Positions 1 through 6,245 are shown, counted from the stretch's first letter. The stretch is 8,502 nt of DNA from Verrucomicrobia bacterium UBA1183 (GCA_002309885.1 DBYP01000011.1:1-8502); one strand, 5' to 3'. A program made the numbers and translations. The notes: a model not told the origin generated them from the sequence alone.

Positions 1-953
1 TTTGCGGTAGCTGCATATCCAACAACTTTCTTACCCTCCGATTTTAATTGTTTTAATAAAGAAACCAACTCTTGCTTGCGTTGTTCGCAATTTCTGGCGA
101 ATTGGAAATAGGTCTCAATATCACCCAATTTGAGGACATTATTTTCTTTATCAAACTGATTTATAACACTTTGATTTACTTGATGTACATCTTTGAAACC
201 AATATAATAGCGCATGGAACCGCCGTGGGTAATTTGCGGCTCTAAGTGGAATATTTCCATCCCAACTTGCTCAAAGATGTAGGCAACGGAATTTAAGCTA
301 AAAATATAAGAGTGTTCATCATAAATTTGATCGTAAGCAACATTTTCTATAACATTCCCGAGATATGGATTTTCAAAGACGAATATACCGTCGTGTTTTA
401 GCAATGTCTTTATCCCTTCTGCAACCTCATTCATGTAAGCGAAATGAACGTTAGCGACTGAAATTAGATCGGCCTGCCCATATTCATCTCGAATTTCTTG
501 AGCTGTTTTATCGTTAAAAAAACAAATCTTTGTATTTACACCATTTTTAATGGCTACATCTGCAACGTTTTTTGATGGTTCGACACCTAAGCATCTTATT
601 CCTTTTGCGACGATGTGCTTTAACATGGTTCCATCGTTGCTACCAAGTTCGATAACAAAAGGATCTTTTTTACATTTTAACCAATTCTCGACATAATTAT
701 CAGCCATTCTTTCGAAATGCTTCGACATTTCGCTAGAAGTAGAGGTATAAAAAGCATAATGTTCATGAAACATTTGGCTGTAATCCGGTTGATGAAGCAA
801 TTGAAACATTTTGCAGTGTTCACAAAACCCAACTGCCAATTCAAAAAAATATTCTCTAGCAAAGTCCGCCCTTTTCAAAAAGGCATTCGCTACAGGCATT
901 TCTCCGAATGAAAACACGGATGTTACTTCCGAACCACATATTTTACACCGCAT
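1..953 (-). CDS. NDP-sugar C-methyltransferase (zinc-binding, TylC3/NovU-type), 3' end beyond window
   Basis: The reading frame stays open for 317 codons from an ATG at 953 to the window edge. The family usually has about 400-415 residues, so roughly the last quarter is missing. Residues 3-6 (CKIC) and 44-47 (CEHC) form the N-terminal four-cysteine zinc site. Residues 102-107 (ELGSND) are the SAM-binding glycine loop. Residues 207-216 (YDQIYDEHSY) match the Tyr/His catalytic segment of NDP-hexose C-methyltransferases, and GGSMRYY at 244-250 is another family signature. GYAATA at 312-317 begins the C-terminal Rossmann-like domain. Such cytoplasmic enzymes put a SAM methyl group on a carbon of a keto-deoxy nucleotide sugar for surface glycans. 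The start is chosen because the first Cys pair lies right behind it. No Shine-Dalgarno precedes it. It lies downstream of the MBOAT/SGNH pair on the same strand, which fits glycan modification. The exact sugar substrate cannot be told. Confidence 0.88.
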   Translation of the reverse strand, partial: MRCKICGSEVTSVFSFGEMPVANAFLKRADFAREYFFELAVGFCEHCKMFQLLHQPDYSQMFHEHYAFYTSTSSEMSKHFERMADNYVENWLKCKKDPFVIELGSNDGTMLKHIVAKGIRCLGVEPSKNVADVAIKNGVNTKICFFNDKTAQEIRDEYGQADLISVANVHFAYMNEVAEGIKTLLKHDGIFVFENPYLGNVIENVAYDQIYDEHSYIFSLNSVAYIFEQVGMEIFHLEPQITHGGSMRYYIGFKDVHQVNQSVINQFDKENNVLKLGDIETYFQFARNCEQRKQELVSLLKQLKSEGKKVVGYAATA

Positions 954-1167
954 GACGACTATTATCGAAAAATTTTTGATTGTTTTGCAATTTAAAAATG
1001 AAAATTTTTTAACCTCGACTTTGAAAAGCCGAAAGATCAGTAGGAACGGATGGGGTTTACATGCTCTATCTGACGCAAAGCAAAGGAGACCACGGGGCAC
1101 ATCCGTAGGGTATTTGTTTTTACCTCTATTTTTTCTAACTTTTGCCTAAGCTTAAAAGTTGGAATTA

Positions 1168-2355
1168 CTACCTAAAATCCTCTCGTACCAAATCTTCAAA
1201 AGTGTTTCTATGATTATCCAGTTGATCTGTTTCAGAAAAGTCATTCAAGGTTTTCACGAAGTTCTTTATATAGATATCAATATTTTTAGCGTTTAACAAA
1301 TGTTTGCCATTTTTAATAGCATAAAGCATGTATTTGTTGATCTCTGGACTTGTATGTTGCTTATCGTGGTAATTCCTTAAATTTGTCGTAAAAGAACAAT
1401 CATCAAAGCCATAAATCTTTACGTTTTTAAAATTTTCACCTATGTTTACCAATTGCAGTAAGAAAGCAAATACGTCTGATAAATTACGTTTATTTCTGCC
1501 ATAAAACGACTGATAAAAATATTTACTAAATGGGGGAATTATTAAGTAAAAATTTATTTGAGGATATTTAATTAGTAAAGGAGTTAAATGTTCATCTAAT
1601 GTTGTATATGTTATTTTTTCATCTATATTTGTAATTTCAAATTTTTGTTCTTTCCGCTGATTATTGCCCATACAATCTACTTGTTTTTGAAAGTTTTCAT
1701 AACGGCCAATGGATATTTCTGGCATTGTCCACGAATTGTACAGCTGATTTAATCCGTTAAAAAATCTCCACGGATATTGTCGGTAAAAAAAACAAAATTT
1801 ATCTCTGTTAAAAACTTGCGAAAATATCATCAATACAGAAGTTTTAAGGCCATCCCATAAATAGGGTAATAGCAACAATTTATATGGAGATTTATACAAA
1901 TCAAAAGGGAAATCTCTTTCTGGATGCAAGCTATGTGCAGGGTACCATGTCCATCCCTCAATATCCATTTGTAGGAAAACGTTTTTTACACGACCGGTAG
2001 AACAAGCTTTATTAACAATTGTATAGCTTTCATACGGATAAATACTAGGCAAACACAACTTTAATGTTTTTTTAGCATTTATAGACTCAGAAATATCATC
2101 CGCATTAAACTCCCATAAATAGGAAGCTGAAACCAGTATTGTATCTGTTGCTCCCTTGTCTAAATAATTTCTAATTAATCCCAAGTTTAAATATACATGA
2201 TCTTCTGGATATTTTGGATTTCGAAATAATGATTTGTGAAAAATATAAAACGGATCAATTGTATAAACCAATGTCAATACCGATAAATACAAAGATATGC
2301 TTATTATACAGAAGGTTAAAACATTTTTTTTGAAAGGTGCATTTTGTGGAAACAT
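1168..2355 (-). CDS. SGNH-like membrane-anchored partner of the MBOAT acyltransferase
   Basis: This is a 395-residue protein with one N-terminal membrane segment at about 12-32, followed by a large, presumably extracytoplasmic domain. Two segments resemble the SGNH/DltD/AlgJ-like proteins encoded beside MBOAT enzymes. Residues 72-83 (TILVSASYLWEF) sit where the nucleophile loop, usually like G-(S/T)-S, would be; Ser78 is the likely nucleophile although the usual glycine is absent. Residues 328-334 (NYHDKQH) give the Asp331-x-x-His334 dyad. The gene starts 12 bases after the MBOAT stop, so the two are almost certainly cotranscribed, with a weak purine-rich site (AGAGAAAG) before the ATG. Inferred role: taking the acyl group from the MBOAT protein and transferring it to a glycan outside the membrane. 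Overall conservation is weak, so the family call rests on context plus these two motifs. A non-catalytic accessory role is possible. Confidence 0.72.
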   Translation of the reverse strand: MFPQNAPFKKNVLTFCIISISLYLSVLTLVYTIDPFYIFHKSLFRNPKYPEDHVYLNLGLIRNYLDKGATDTILVSASYLWEFNADDISESINAKKTLKLCLPSIYPYESYTIVNKACSTGRVKNVFLQMDIEGWTWYPAHSLHPERDFPFDLYKSPYKLLLLPYLWDGLKTSVLMIFSQVFNRDKFCFFYRQYPWRFFNGLNQLYNSWTMPEISIGRYENFQKQVDCMGNNQRKEQKFEITNIDEKITYTTLDEHLTPLLIKYPQINFYLIIPPFSKYFYQSFYGRNKRNLSDVFAFLLQLVNIGENFKNVKIYGFDDCSFTTNLRNYHDKQHTSPEINKYMLYAIKNGKHLLNAKNIDIYIKNFVKTLNDFSETDQLDNHRNTFEDLVREDFR

Positions 2356-2367
2356 ACTTTTCTTTCT

Positions 2368-3807
2368 CTAAAATTGCCAGTAAAGGAAGTCTATTTTACT
2401 GTTTTCGGAAAACAGAAAATAAAGGATTGTCCAGAATATACCACTGAGAGCAAATGTTTTAAAAAGAGAAGGCTTACCTAATTTCGCAAAAAGCGCCTTT
2501 GTGTTATGACTCAGCTGACAAAAAAATAGGAGAAATATCACAGTAAAAGCACACATTAATATTTGTCTTCTAGGCAAAAAATTTCCTACCAGTAGGTCTA
2601 CCAAAGTTCTCAATTGGATGTCTCCCGTAAGACTACCTATCAACGACAAATCAAACATCTTATAGATTACTTTTCCTGCATCCCTCACAGATTCAGCTCT
2701 AAAGAAGATCCAAGCAAAATTTACGAAATTGAAAGTGATGAACCAAGCGAGGAATTTGTTGAGATGCAAGCCGGTTTGACGCCAGAGTCGATGAATGACG
2801 GTAGCGAGGCCGTGAAAGGTTCCCCACAAGATAAAAGTCCATCCAGCACCATGCCAGATACCACCGATGAAAAACGTAAGAAACAAATTGATACATGTTT
2901 TCAGTAACGTGCAATGGCTTCCACCGAGGGGGATGTAGATATAATTTTTGAGCCAAGTAGAGAGCGTTATATGCCAGCGACGCCAAAAATCTTGAATATC
3001 AAGCGCTTTGTAAGGTGAATTAAAGTTTTCAGGAAGTCGGATACCGAAAAATAATCCAGAACCGATGGCCATATCGGCATAGCCACTGAAATCGAAATAA
3101 AGTTGAAACGTATAGCTCAAACTTAGCAACCAAGCCCCTAAAAATCCGATTTGATCGACATTACCATACCCTTGTTGAACAAAAACAGCTAATTTATCGG
3201 CAATAACAATTTTCTTAAATAAACCGCAAATAAAGATGAACAAACCTTCCCACATAAGATCCCAACGGACCTCTCTATGGGAACCAAATTGTGGCATCAT
3301 TTCTTGATAGTGAACGATGGGGCCTGCAACCAACTGTGGAAAATAAATAACGAAAAGGATGTAGGTAAAAAAGCCACAAGGTTGAATCTCATGCTTATAA
3401 GCATCCACAATGTAGGCAATTTGCTGGAACGTATAAAAACTGATTCCTAACGGCAAAATGATTTTTGCAAATTGGAAGTGTGTACCGAAAAGCCAATTGC
3501 AATTATCAATGAAAAAGTTAAAATACTTAAAATAACCGAGCAAACCTACGTCAAATAATATGCCAAACCATAAAAAGAGACGGTTTTTTTCTGTCGATAA
3601 AAGTTTTTTACCAATGAAGAAATTGGTCGTCGCAGACCCCAACAAAAGCAGAAAGAACTTCCAACTCCATGTAATGTAAAATATCGCCGATGCGATAATC
3701 AATATCGGAATCGCTAGCGAAAAACGTTTACACGCGATAACCTTCCAATATAAAAATGCTGTAATCGGCAACAATAGTACAAAATATACGGGATCGCAGA
3801 ATAACAT
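2368..3807 (-). CDS. MBOAT-family membrane-bound O-acyltransferase (AlgI/DltB-like)
   Basis: This is a 479-residue polytopic membrane protein from the chosen start. That start gives the usual N-terminus of bacterial AlgI-type proteins (MLFCDPVYFVLLLPITAFLY); an upstream ATG at 3870 would add 21 atypical residues. Key motifs are DFSGYADMAIG at 239-249, DFWRRWH with His279, and the GGIWHG motif with the catalytic His319. These are the signature positions of alginate and D-alanyl MBOAT transferases. The family moves an acyl group, often acetyl, across or at the membrane onto a polysaccharide, working with an SGNH-type partner, here encoded 12 bases downstream. No Shine-Dalgarno is evident before the ATG at 3807. 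The length is normal for the family (about 460-500). The acceptor glycan is unknown. Genuine alginate synthesis is not implied, since no other alginate gene is visible. Confidence 0.93.
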   Translation of the reverse strand: MLFCDPVYFVLLLPITAFLYWKVIACKRFSLAIPILIIASAIFYITWSWKFFLLLLGSATTNFFIGKKLLSTEKNRLFLWFGILFDVGLLGYFKYFNFFIDNCNWLFGTHFQFAKIILPLGISFYTFQQIAYIVDAYKHEIQPCGFFTYILFVIYFPQLVAGPIVHYQEMMPQFGSHREVRWDLMWEGLFIFICGLFKKIVIADKLAVFVQQGYGNVDQIGFLGAWLLSLSYTFQLYFDFSGYADMAIGSGLFFGIRLPENFNSPYKALDIQDFWRRWHITLSTWLKNYIYIPLGGSHCTLLKTCINLFLTFFIGGIWHGAGWTFILWGTFHGLATVIHRLWRQTGLHLNKFLAWFITFNFVNFAWIFFRAESVRDAGKVIYKMFDLSLIGSLTGDIQLRTLVDLLVGNFLPRRQILMCAFTVIFLLFFCQLSHNTKALFAKLGKPSLFKTFALSGIFWTILYFLFSENSKIDFLYWQF

Positions 3808-3841
3808 AGCTTTATAATCGATTAAAATCTGAAAAAAGCAA

Positions 3842-3870
3842 ACATAAAAAGACATATTTTTAGACATCAA
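3842..3870 (-). promoter_or_regulatory. possible promoter of the MBOAT operon
   Basis: On the minus strand TTGATG (3870-3865) is followed after 17 bases by TTATGT (3847-3842). This is a modest sigma-70-like pair that would start transcription near 3835, upstream of the ATG at 3807. It supports the shorter MBOAT start, because the alternative ATG at 3870 would lie inside the promoter. The -10 is poor, so this is tentative. Confidence 0.3.
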
Positions 3871-4080
3871 GTCTACGAACTAACCCCTACCGAGATTATC
3901 TATCGAATTGCTACTGCATACATACTCGGATTTGATCACACGGTCAGCATTACAAAACATAACCTGCGTCCGTGGGATGCCCTAAAGTCCATCAAGCAAG
4001 GTACCCTCGAAAAGGATTTAGCCAAGCTTTTCCCAGAAATGAAATCCGTTAAGCAAGCTTGTATCGTAAGACACGACTGA
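3865..4080 (+). pseudogene. C-terminal fragment of an unrecognised protein (possible transposase remnant)
   Basis: The plus strand holds an open frame of about 72 codons ending in TGA at 4078-4080, with no start codon near its left end. It reads as ordinary protein: amphipathic stretches such as TEIIYRIATAYILGF, then NLRPWDALKSIKQG, then KLFPEMKSVKQ. Its plus-strand orientation opposes every intact gene here. The frame runs upstream only to about 3826, where it already overlaps the 5' region of the MBOAT gene, so its N-terminal part has been lost. I do not recognise the family. The position, immediately before an inverted repeat starting 3 bases after the stop, would suit the end of an insertion element, but that is inference. 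Confidence 0.45.
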
Positions 4081-4082
4081 AT

Positions 4083-4187
4083 TTGAAAGATGCCATCGAA
4101 CGAGACAAAGGCATAATTCCGTTATGCATCTTCGGGGGTATCTACCCTTTGTTACAACTGTCACATTTCATCCGACGCATCTTTCAA
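4083..4187. repeat. 105-bp segment with nested inverted repeats (MITE-like or structured RNA)
   Basis: The outer arms TTGAAAGATGC (4083-4093) and GCATCTTTCAA (4177-4187) are perfect 11-bp inverted repeats. Inside them ACAAAGG (4105-4111) pairs with CCTTTGT (4146-4152). Inside that GCATAA (4111-4116) pairs with TTATGC (4122-4127) over a 5-base loop. No ORF of note lies within. It begins 3 bases after the stop of the plus-strand fragment and ends just before the terminator of the redox operon. It could be a miniature transposable element, two abutting insertion-sequence ends, or a foldable 3' RNA. No clear target-site duplication is visible. Confidence 0.5.
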
Positions 4188-4191
4188 TAAC

Positions 4192-4219
4192 GAAAAAGCC
4201 GAGCGGCCAAACTCGGCTT
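4192..4219 (-). terminator. rho-independent terminator of the ferritin-MarR-MBL-rubredoxin operon
   Basis: On the minus strand the perfect 8-bp stem AAGCCGAG/CTCGGCTT (4219-4212 and 4203-4196) with an 8-base loop is followed by a short T-run (GGCTTTTTCG). It lies 13 bases past the stop of the rubredoxin frame, as expected for the operon end. Confidence 0.82.
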
Positions 4220-4232
4220 AATGGCAACTTTT

Positions 4233-4538
4233 TTATGCCGCATTAAATTTTGTTTTCGGTTGTCTGCAACGTGGGCATTTCCAATCTTCAGGTAGGTCTT
4301 CAAAAGCCACACCATTGTTTTTTTGAGGGTCATAAACATAACCGCAAATAGAACAGATGTATTTGCCTGTTTTAGTTTTGAATACAATCTCTCCAACGGG
4401 TAACGTTTTCGGTGGATTATTCAAATCGACAATACGTTTTTCTTCCAAATTCTCATAACCAAAAGGCGTATGTGTTCCTAGATAAACGGTCGGATTAGCC
4501 TTGGGTATGCCCTTTGGCCTTAATATAATAAACCCCAT
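4233..4538 (-). CDS. rubredoxin domain with MBL C-terminal tail (3' part of a broken MBL-rubredoxin fusion)
   Basis: This is a frame of 101 residues. Residues 60-98 are a rubredoxin domain with iron-binding Cys62, Cys65, Cys88 and Cys91 (YICSICGYVYDP ... DWKCPRCRQPKTKF). Only 22 residues separate the two Cys pairs, against about 29 in classical rubredoxins, and the glycine usually following the last Cys is Arg. Residues 14-39 (ANPTVYLGTHTPFGYENL...) are not rubredoxin. They look like the end of an MBL-fold hydrolase, with His23 a likely metal ligand. The first 13 residues are an out-of-frame reading of the preceding MBL gene, overlapping it by 44 bases, so the ATG at 4538 is probably artificial. 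In an intact gene this would be the electron-transfer tail of the hydrolase. Here it would be translated only by re-initiation or frameshift, since no convincing ribosome site precedes the ATG. Confidence 0.7.
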   Translation of the reverse strand: MGFIILRPKGIPKANPTVYLGTHTPFGYENLEEKRIVDLNNPPKTLPVGEIVFKTKTGKYICSICGYVYDPQKNNGVAFEDLPEDWKCPRCRQPKTKFNAA

Positions 4539-5010
4539 CGGCTATCTTTTGATTTTCAGGAAAGTTATGATACGCCCCATCGGTAAAATGAACCGGAATA
4601 ACATTCGGGAGGTTTTTAATTTCATCCGCACCACATTCCTCGGCATTCACATAAATTTGGGCATTCGGAAAACGCTTTAACTCGCCGGTATGGTCAGCGT
4701 GCTTATGCGTAATCAAAATCTTACTGACTTGTTCCGGTTTATATCCTAAATCCGCCAATGCTTCCATATAGGACTTGATGTCCTTACCGGTGTAAATCAT
4801 GGTTGTTTCATCTGGAGATTCTTCCGATGTTCCAGCGGGCAAGCCTGTATCCACCAAAATTACCTCTGTTCCCGTATCAATGACATAGTTCTGCAAGCAA
4901 GAACGATATTTTATATGGGCATCAAACTTATCCGTACCGTCTTCGCCCCCAAAAGCAAACGGCTGCGTCATAAATCCGTCTGTTCTAAATTTTACGACTT
5001 CTATCTTCAT
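4495..5010 (-). CDS. metallo-beta-lactamase-fold hydrolase (lactonase-like), truncated by internal deletion
   Basis: This is a 171-residue protein from an ATG overlapping the stop of the MarR gene (ATGA), with GAAGGG upstream as ribosome site. It resembles N-acyl-homoserine-lactonase-like MBL proteins. The zinc motif HKHADH gives His102, His104, Asp106 and His107, and GHTQG supplies His168. The family normally continues for about 80-100 residues, with a bridging Asp and a last His. Here a TAA follows GHTQG directly, and the missing tail (NPTVYLGTHTP...) appears at once in another frame. The gene has therefore lost about 60 codons including the bridging Asp, and is out of frame. As it stands the product lacks part of the dinuclear site and is probably inactive or altered. 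Family members act on lactones, thioesters or related substrates in the cytoplasm; the substrate here is unknown. Confidence 0.75.
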   Translation of the reverse strand: MKIEVVKFRTDGFMTQPFAFGGEDGTDKFDAHIKYRSCLQNYVIDTGTEVILVDTGLPAGTSEESPDETTMIYTGKDIKSYMEALADLGYKPEQVSKILITHKHADHTGELKRFPNAQIYVNAEECGADEIKNLPNVIPVHFTDGAYHNFPENQKIADGVYYIKAKGHTQG

Positions 5011-5465
5011 ATTTTTGTCCCTTCTTTTATTCCCTTCAAAGCTTTATTCAGTAGACTATGAAGCGTCATCGTTTCATCATATGACAGGTATATGTTTCTC
5101 TCTAAGGTTTGCGGTATGGTTGAAGCTTTTTCTTTAAGTTTTAGACCTTTTTCGGTCAAGATAACTTTAACGAAACGCTCGTCCTCGACAACACGTTGAC
5201 GTTTTACAAAGCCTGATTTTTCAAGCTTTTTTATTACTGGTGTTAATGTTCCCGAATCAAGATAAATCTTTTTGCCAATCTCTTTCGCCGACATATCGCA
5301 AAATTGCCATAGAGTCATCATCACAATATATTGCGTATAGGTTAAACCAATTTTCTCCAATGGTTTACGATATATCCGGATGACCTCTTTGGCACAGGCA
5401 TAAAGCGAAAAACACAATTCATTGCCAAGTTTTAAGATAGCATCGTCATTCGTTGCATTTCCCAT
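5007..5465 (-). CDS. OhrR-type MarR-family redox-sensing repressor
   Basis: This is a 152-residue MarR-family regulator with a winged helix. It tracks Bacillus OhrR closely: LGNELCFSLYA with the peroxide-reactive Cys18, the Tyr-rich helix pair (IYRKPLEKIGLTYTQY), the recognition segment YLDSGTLTPVIKKLEKSGFVKRQR, and the wing VVEDERFVKVILTEKG. There is no C-terminal Cys, so it belongs to the one-Cys type, in which Cys oxidation or mixed disulphide formation releases DNA. I chose the ATG at 5465-5463 because it overlaps the upstream stop (TAATG) and places the Cys as in OhrR; an ATG at 5492 would add nine residues. Its job is probably to repress this operon until organic hydroperoxide stress. 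No ohrA gene is in the window, so a distinct MarR sensor is not excluded. Confidence 0.86.
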   Translation of the reverse strand: MGNATNDDAILKLGNELCFSLYACAKEVIRIYRKPLEKIGLTYTQYIVMMTLWQFCDMSAKEIGKKIYLDSGTLTPVIKKLEKSGFVKRQRVVEDERFVKVILTEKGLKLKEKASTIPQTLERNIYLSYDETMTLHSLLNKALKGIKEGTKI

Positions 5466-5647
5466 TATTTCTTTGCTGGTTCCCATTTGCAACGAACAGG
5501 CGATACAATTGCACCTTCTTTTTTGAGTTCATTAAAGGCTTTATCAACCACTTTTCCATCCAAACCGGACATTTCTGCAACCTTTCCAGCATTGACCGGT
5601 TCGCCTGCTTTTTTCATGGTTTCTAATACAATTTCTTTACCCGACAT
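5465..5647 (-). CDS. 60-residue winged-helix DNA-binding protein
   Basis: This small protein starts with a good ribosome site (AGGAG, 7 bases before ATG). Residues 3-49 read as one helix-turn-helix with wing: GKEIVLETMKKAGEPVNAGKVAEMSGLDGKVVDKAFNELKKEGAIVS, of the kind seen in MarR/ArsR-like minimal winged helices, followed by a Cys-containing wing (PVRCKW). It has no sensor domain. The gene lies 18 bases after the ferritin-like stop, and its own stop overlaps the MarR start (TAATG), so translation is coupled. It probably helps regulate this operon or acts as an accessory partner of the MarR protein. Its exact family cannot be named. Confidence 0.75.
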   Translation of the reverse strand: MSGKEIVLETMKKAGEPVNAGKVAEMSGLDGKVVDKAFNELKKEGAIVSPVRCKWEPAKK

Positions 5648-5665
5648 ACGTTTGCTCCTGAAATA

Positions 5666-6121
5666 TTAAAGTTGTTGAAAAATCCAATTTTGAACGCCAA
5701 TATGCTCTATCAACTCTAATTGCTGTTCTCCCCAATACATATCCGCTTCTTCATCTTTGTAATAGTCTTTGAGCATATCGTAGGTGGTTACATCATCTTT
5801 GGCATTATCCAAAACTTTCTTGAGCCACGCTAAGCCATCAACCGATACCTGCAAGTCATGTTTTACAAAGTCTGCCGGATTCTCAAAAATCACACCTTCT
5901 TTTTTGTTTTCTAACTTAACCTTACCGCCCAAATCCAAAATGCGATCAATGAACTTTTCTACATAACCACGTTCTTCGGTAGCGTGCTCTGCATATTTTG
6001 AAGCTAATTTGTTAAAACCTTTAGCAGCGAAAACACGGGATTGAATCAGGTGTCCATCCGCCTGCTGAGCCAAATTTGTTACAATAACTTGTAAATCTGC
6101 TATAATCTTTTCGTTAGACAT
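5666..6121 (-). CDS. bacterioferritin-like four-helix protein with degenerate diiron site
   Basis: This 151-residue ferritin-like protein is close in length to bacterioferritin (158), and co-linear with it: FIDRILDLGG matches YIERILFLEG, HDLQVSVDG matches SDLALELDG, and KDEEADMYWGEQQLELIEHIGVQNW matches [25 protein letters not shown]. Aligned with E. coli Bfr, only Glu51 (here Glu50) and Glu127 (Glu124) of the six ferroxidase ligands remain. Glu18 is Leu17, His54 is Tyr53, Glu94 is Ser93 and His130 is Asp127; the haem Met52 is Arg51. The ATG at 6121 is preferred over one 30 bases upstream because GAAAGG lies 7 bases before it. It is first in the redox operon and probably the main stress product. 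The fold is well supported; iron oxidation by the usual route is doubtful. A Dps-like interfacial site is an alternative. Confidence 0.85.
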   Translation of the reverse strand: MSNEKIIADLQVIVTNLAQQADGHLIQSRVFAAKGFNKLASKYAEHATEERGYVEKFIDRILDLGGKVKLENKKEGVIFENPADFVKHDLQVSVDGLAWLKKVLDNAKDDVTTYDMLKDYYKDEEADMYWGEQQLELIEHIGVQNWIFQQL

Positions 6122-6165
6122 TTTAATACCTTTCTTAAATAAATTGCACACAATCTAATAACATC

Positions 6166-6176
6166 CAATATGATTG
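6166..6176. promoter_or_regulatory. possible MarR/OhrR-type operator (CAAT-ATG-ATTG)
   Basis: A perfect 4-3-4 inverted repeat covers the predicted start point and touches the -10 of the ferritin-operon promoter. Known OhrR boxes contain a CAATT/AATTG core, so autoregulation by the downstream MarR gene is plausible. The site is short and could be chance in AT-rich DNA. Confidence 0.3.
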
Positions 6177-6202
6177 ATATAAATAAAATATTCCCGTGTC
6201 AA
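6174..6202 (-). promoter_or_regulatory. sigma-70-type promoter of the ferritin/MarR operon
   Basis: On the minus strand a perfect -35 TTGACA (6202-6197), a 17-base spacer and -10 TATCAA (6179-6174) predict transcription from about 6167. That gives a leader of about 46 bases before the ferritin-like ATG at 6121, with GAAAGG as ribosome site. No other likely promoter lies between flavodoxin and this gene. Confidence 0.7.
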
Positions 6203-6223
6203 TAGACTTTCGTAAATAGTTGT

Positions 6224-6245
6224 AAGTTCAACTCTGAAATGCAAC
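6224..6245. repeat. 22-bp match to the end of the IS30 remnant at 8114-8135
   Basis: The two sites agree at 19 of 22 positions and share the cores TTCAACT, TGAA and TGCAAC in the same orientation. At 8114-8135 this sequence encodes the last residues of the IS30-like transposase frame (LHFKVE). Here the minus strand reads LHFRVEL, with no further transposase similarity. It may be an isolated insertion-sequence end or a chance resemblance. Confidence 0.3.

Noticed and set aside
1061..1108. 15-residue plus-strand mini-ORF with a GA-rich stretch before its ATG
   Set aside because: It is too short to support, with no recognisable peptide.
811..1149. 112-codon plus-strand open frame
   Set aside because: It overlaps the start of the methyltransferase antisense and has low-complexity, non-domain sequence; 954-1167 is best read as an intergenic leader.
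1137..1160. AACTTTT/AAAAGTT inverted repeat after the SGNH gene
   Set aside because: The 7-bp AT-rich stem with no T-run on the minus strand does not make a credible terminator.
2614..2907. 97-codon plus-strand open frame
   Set aside because: It is antisense to the MBOAT catalytic region, which is clearly the coding strand.
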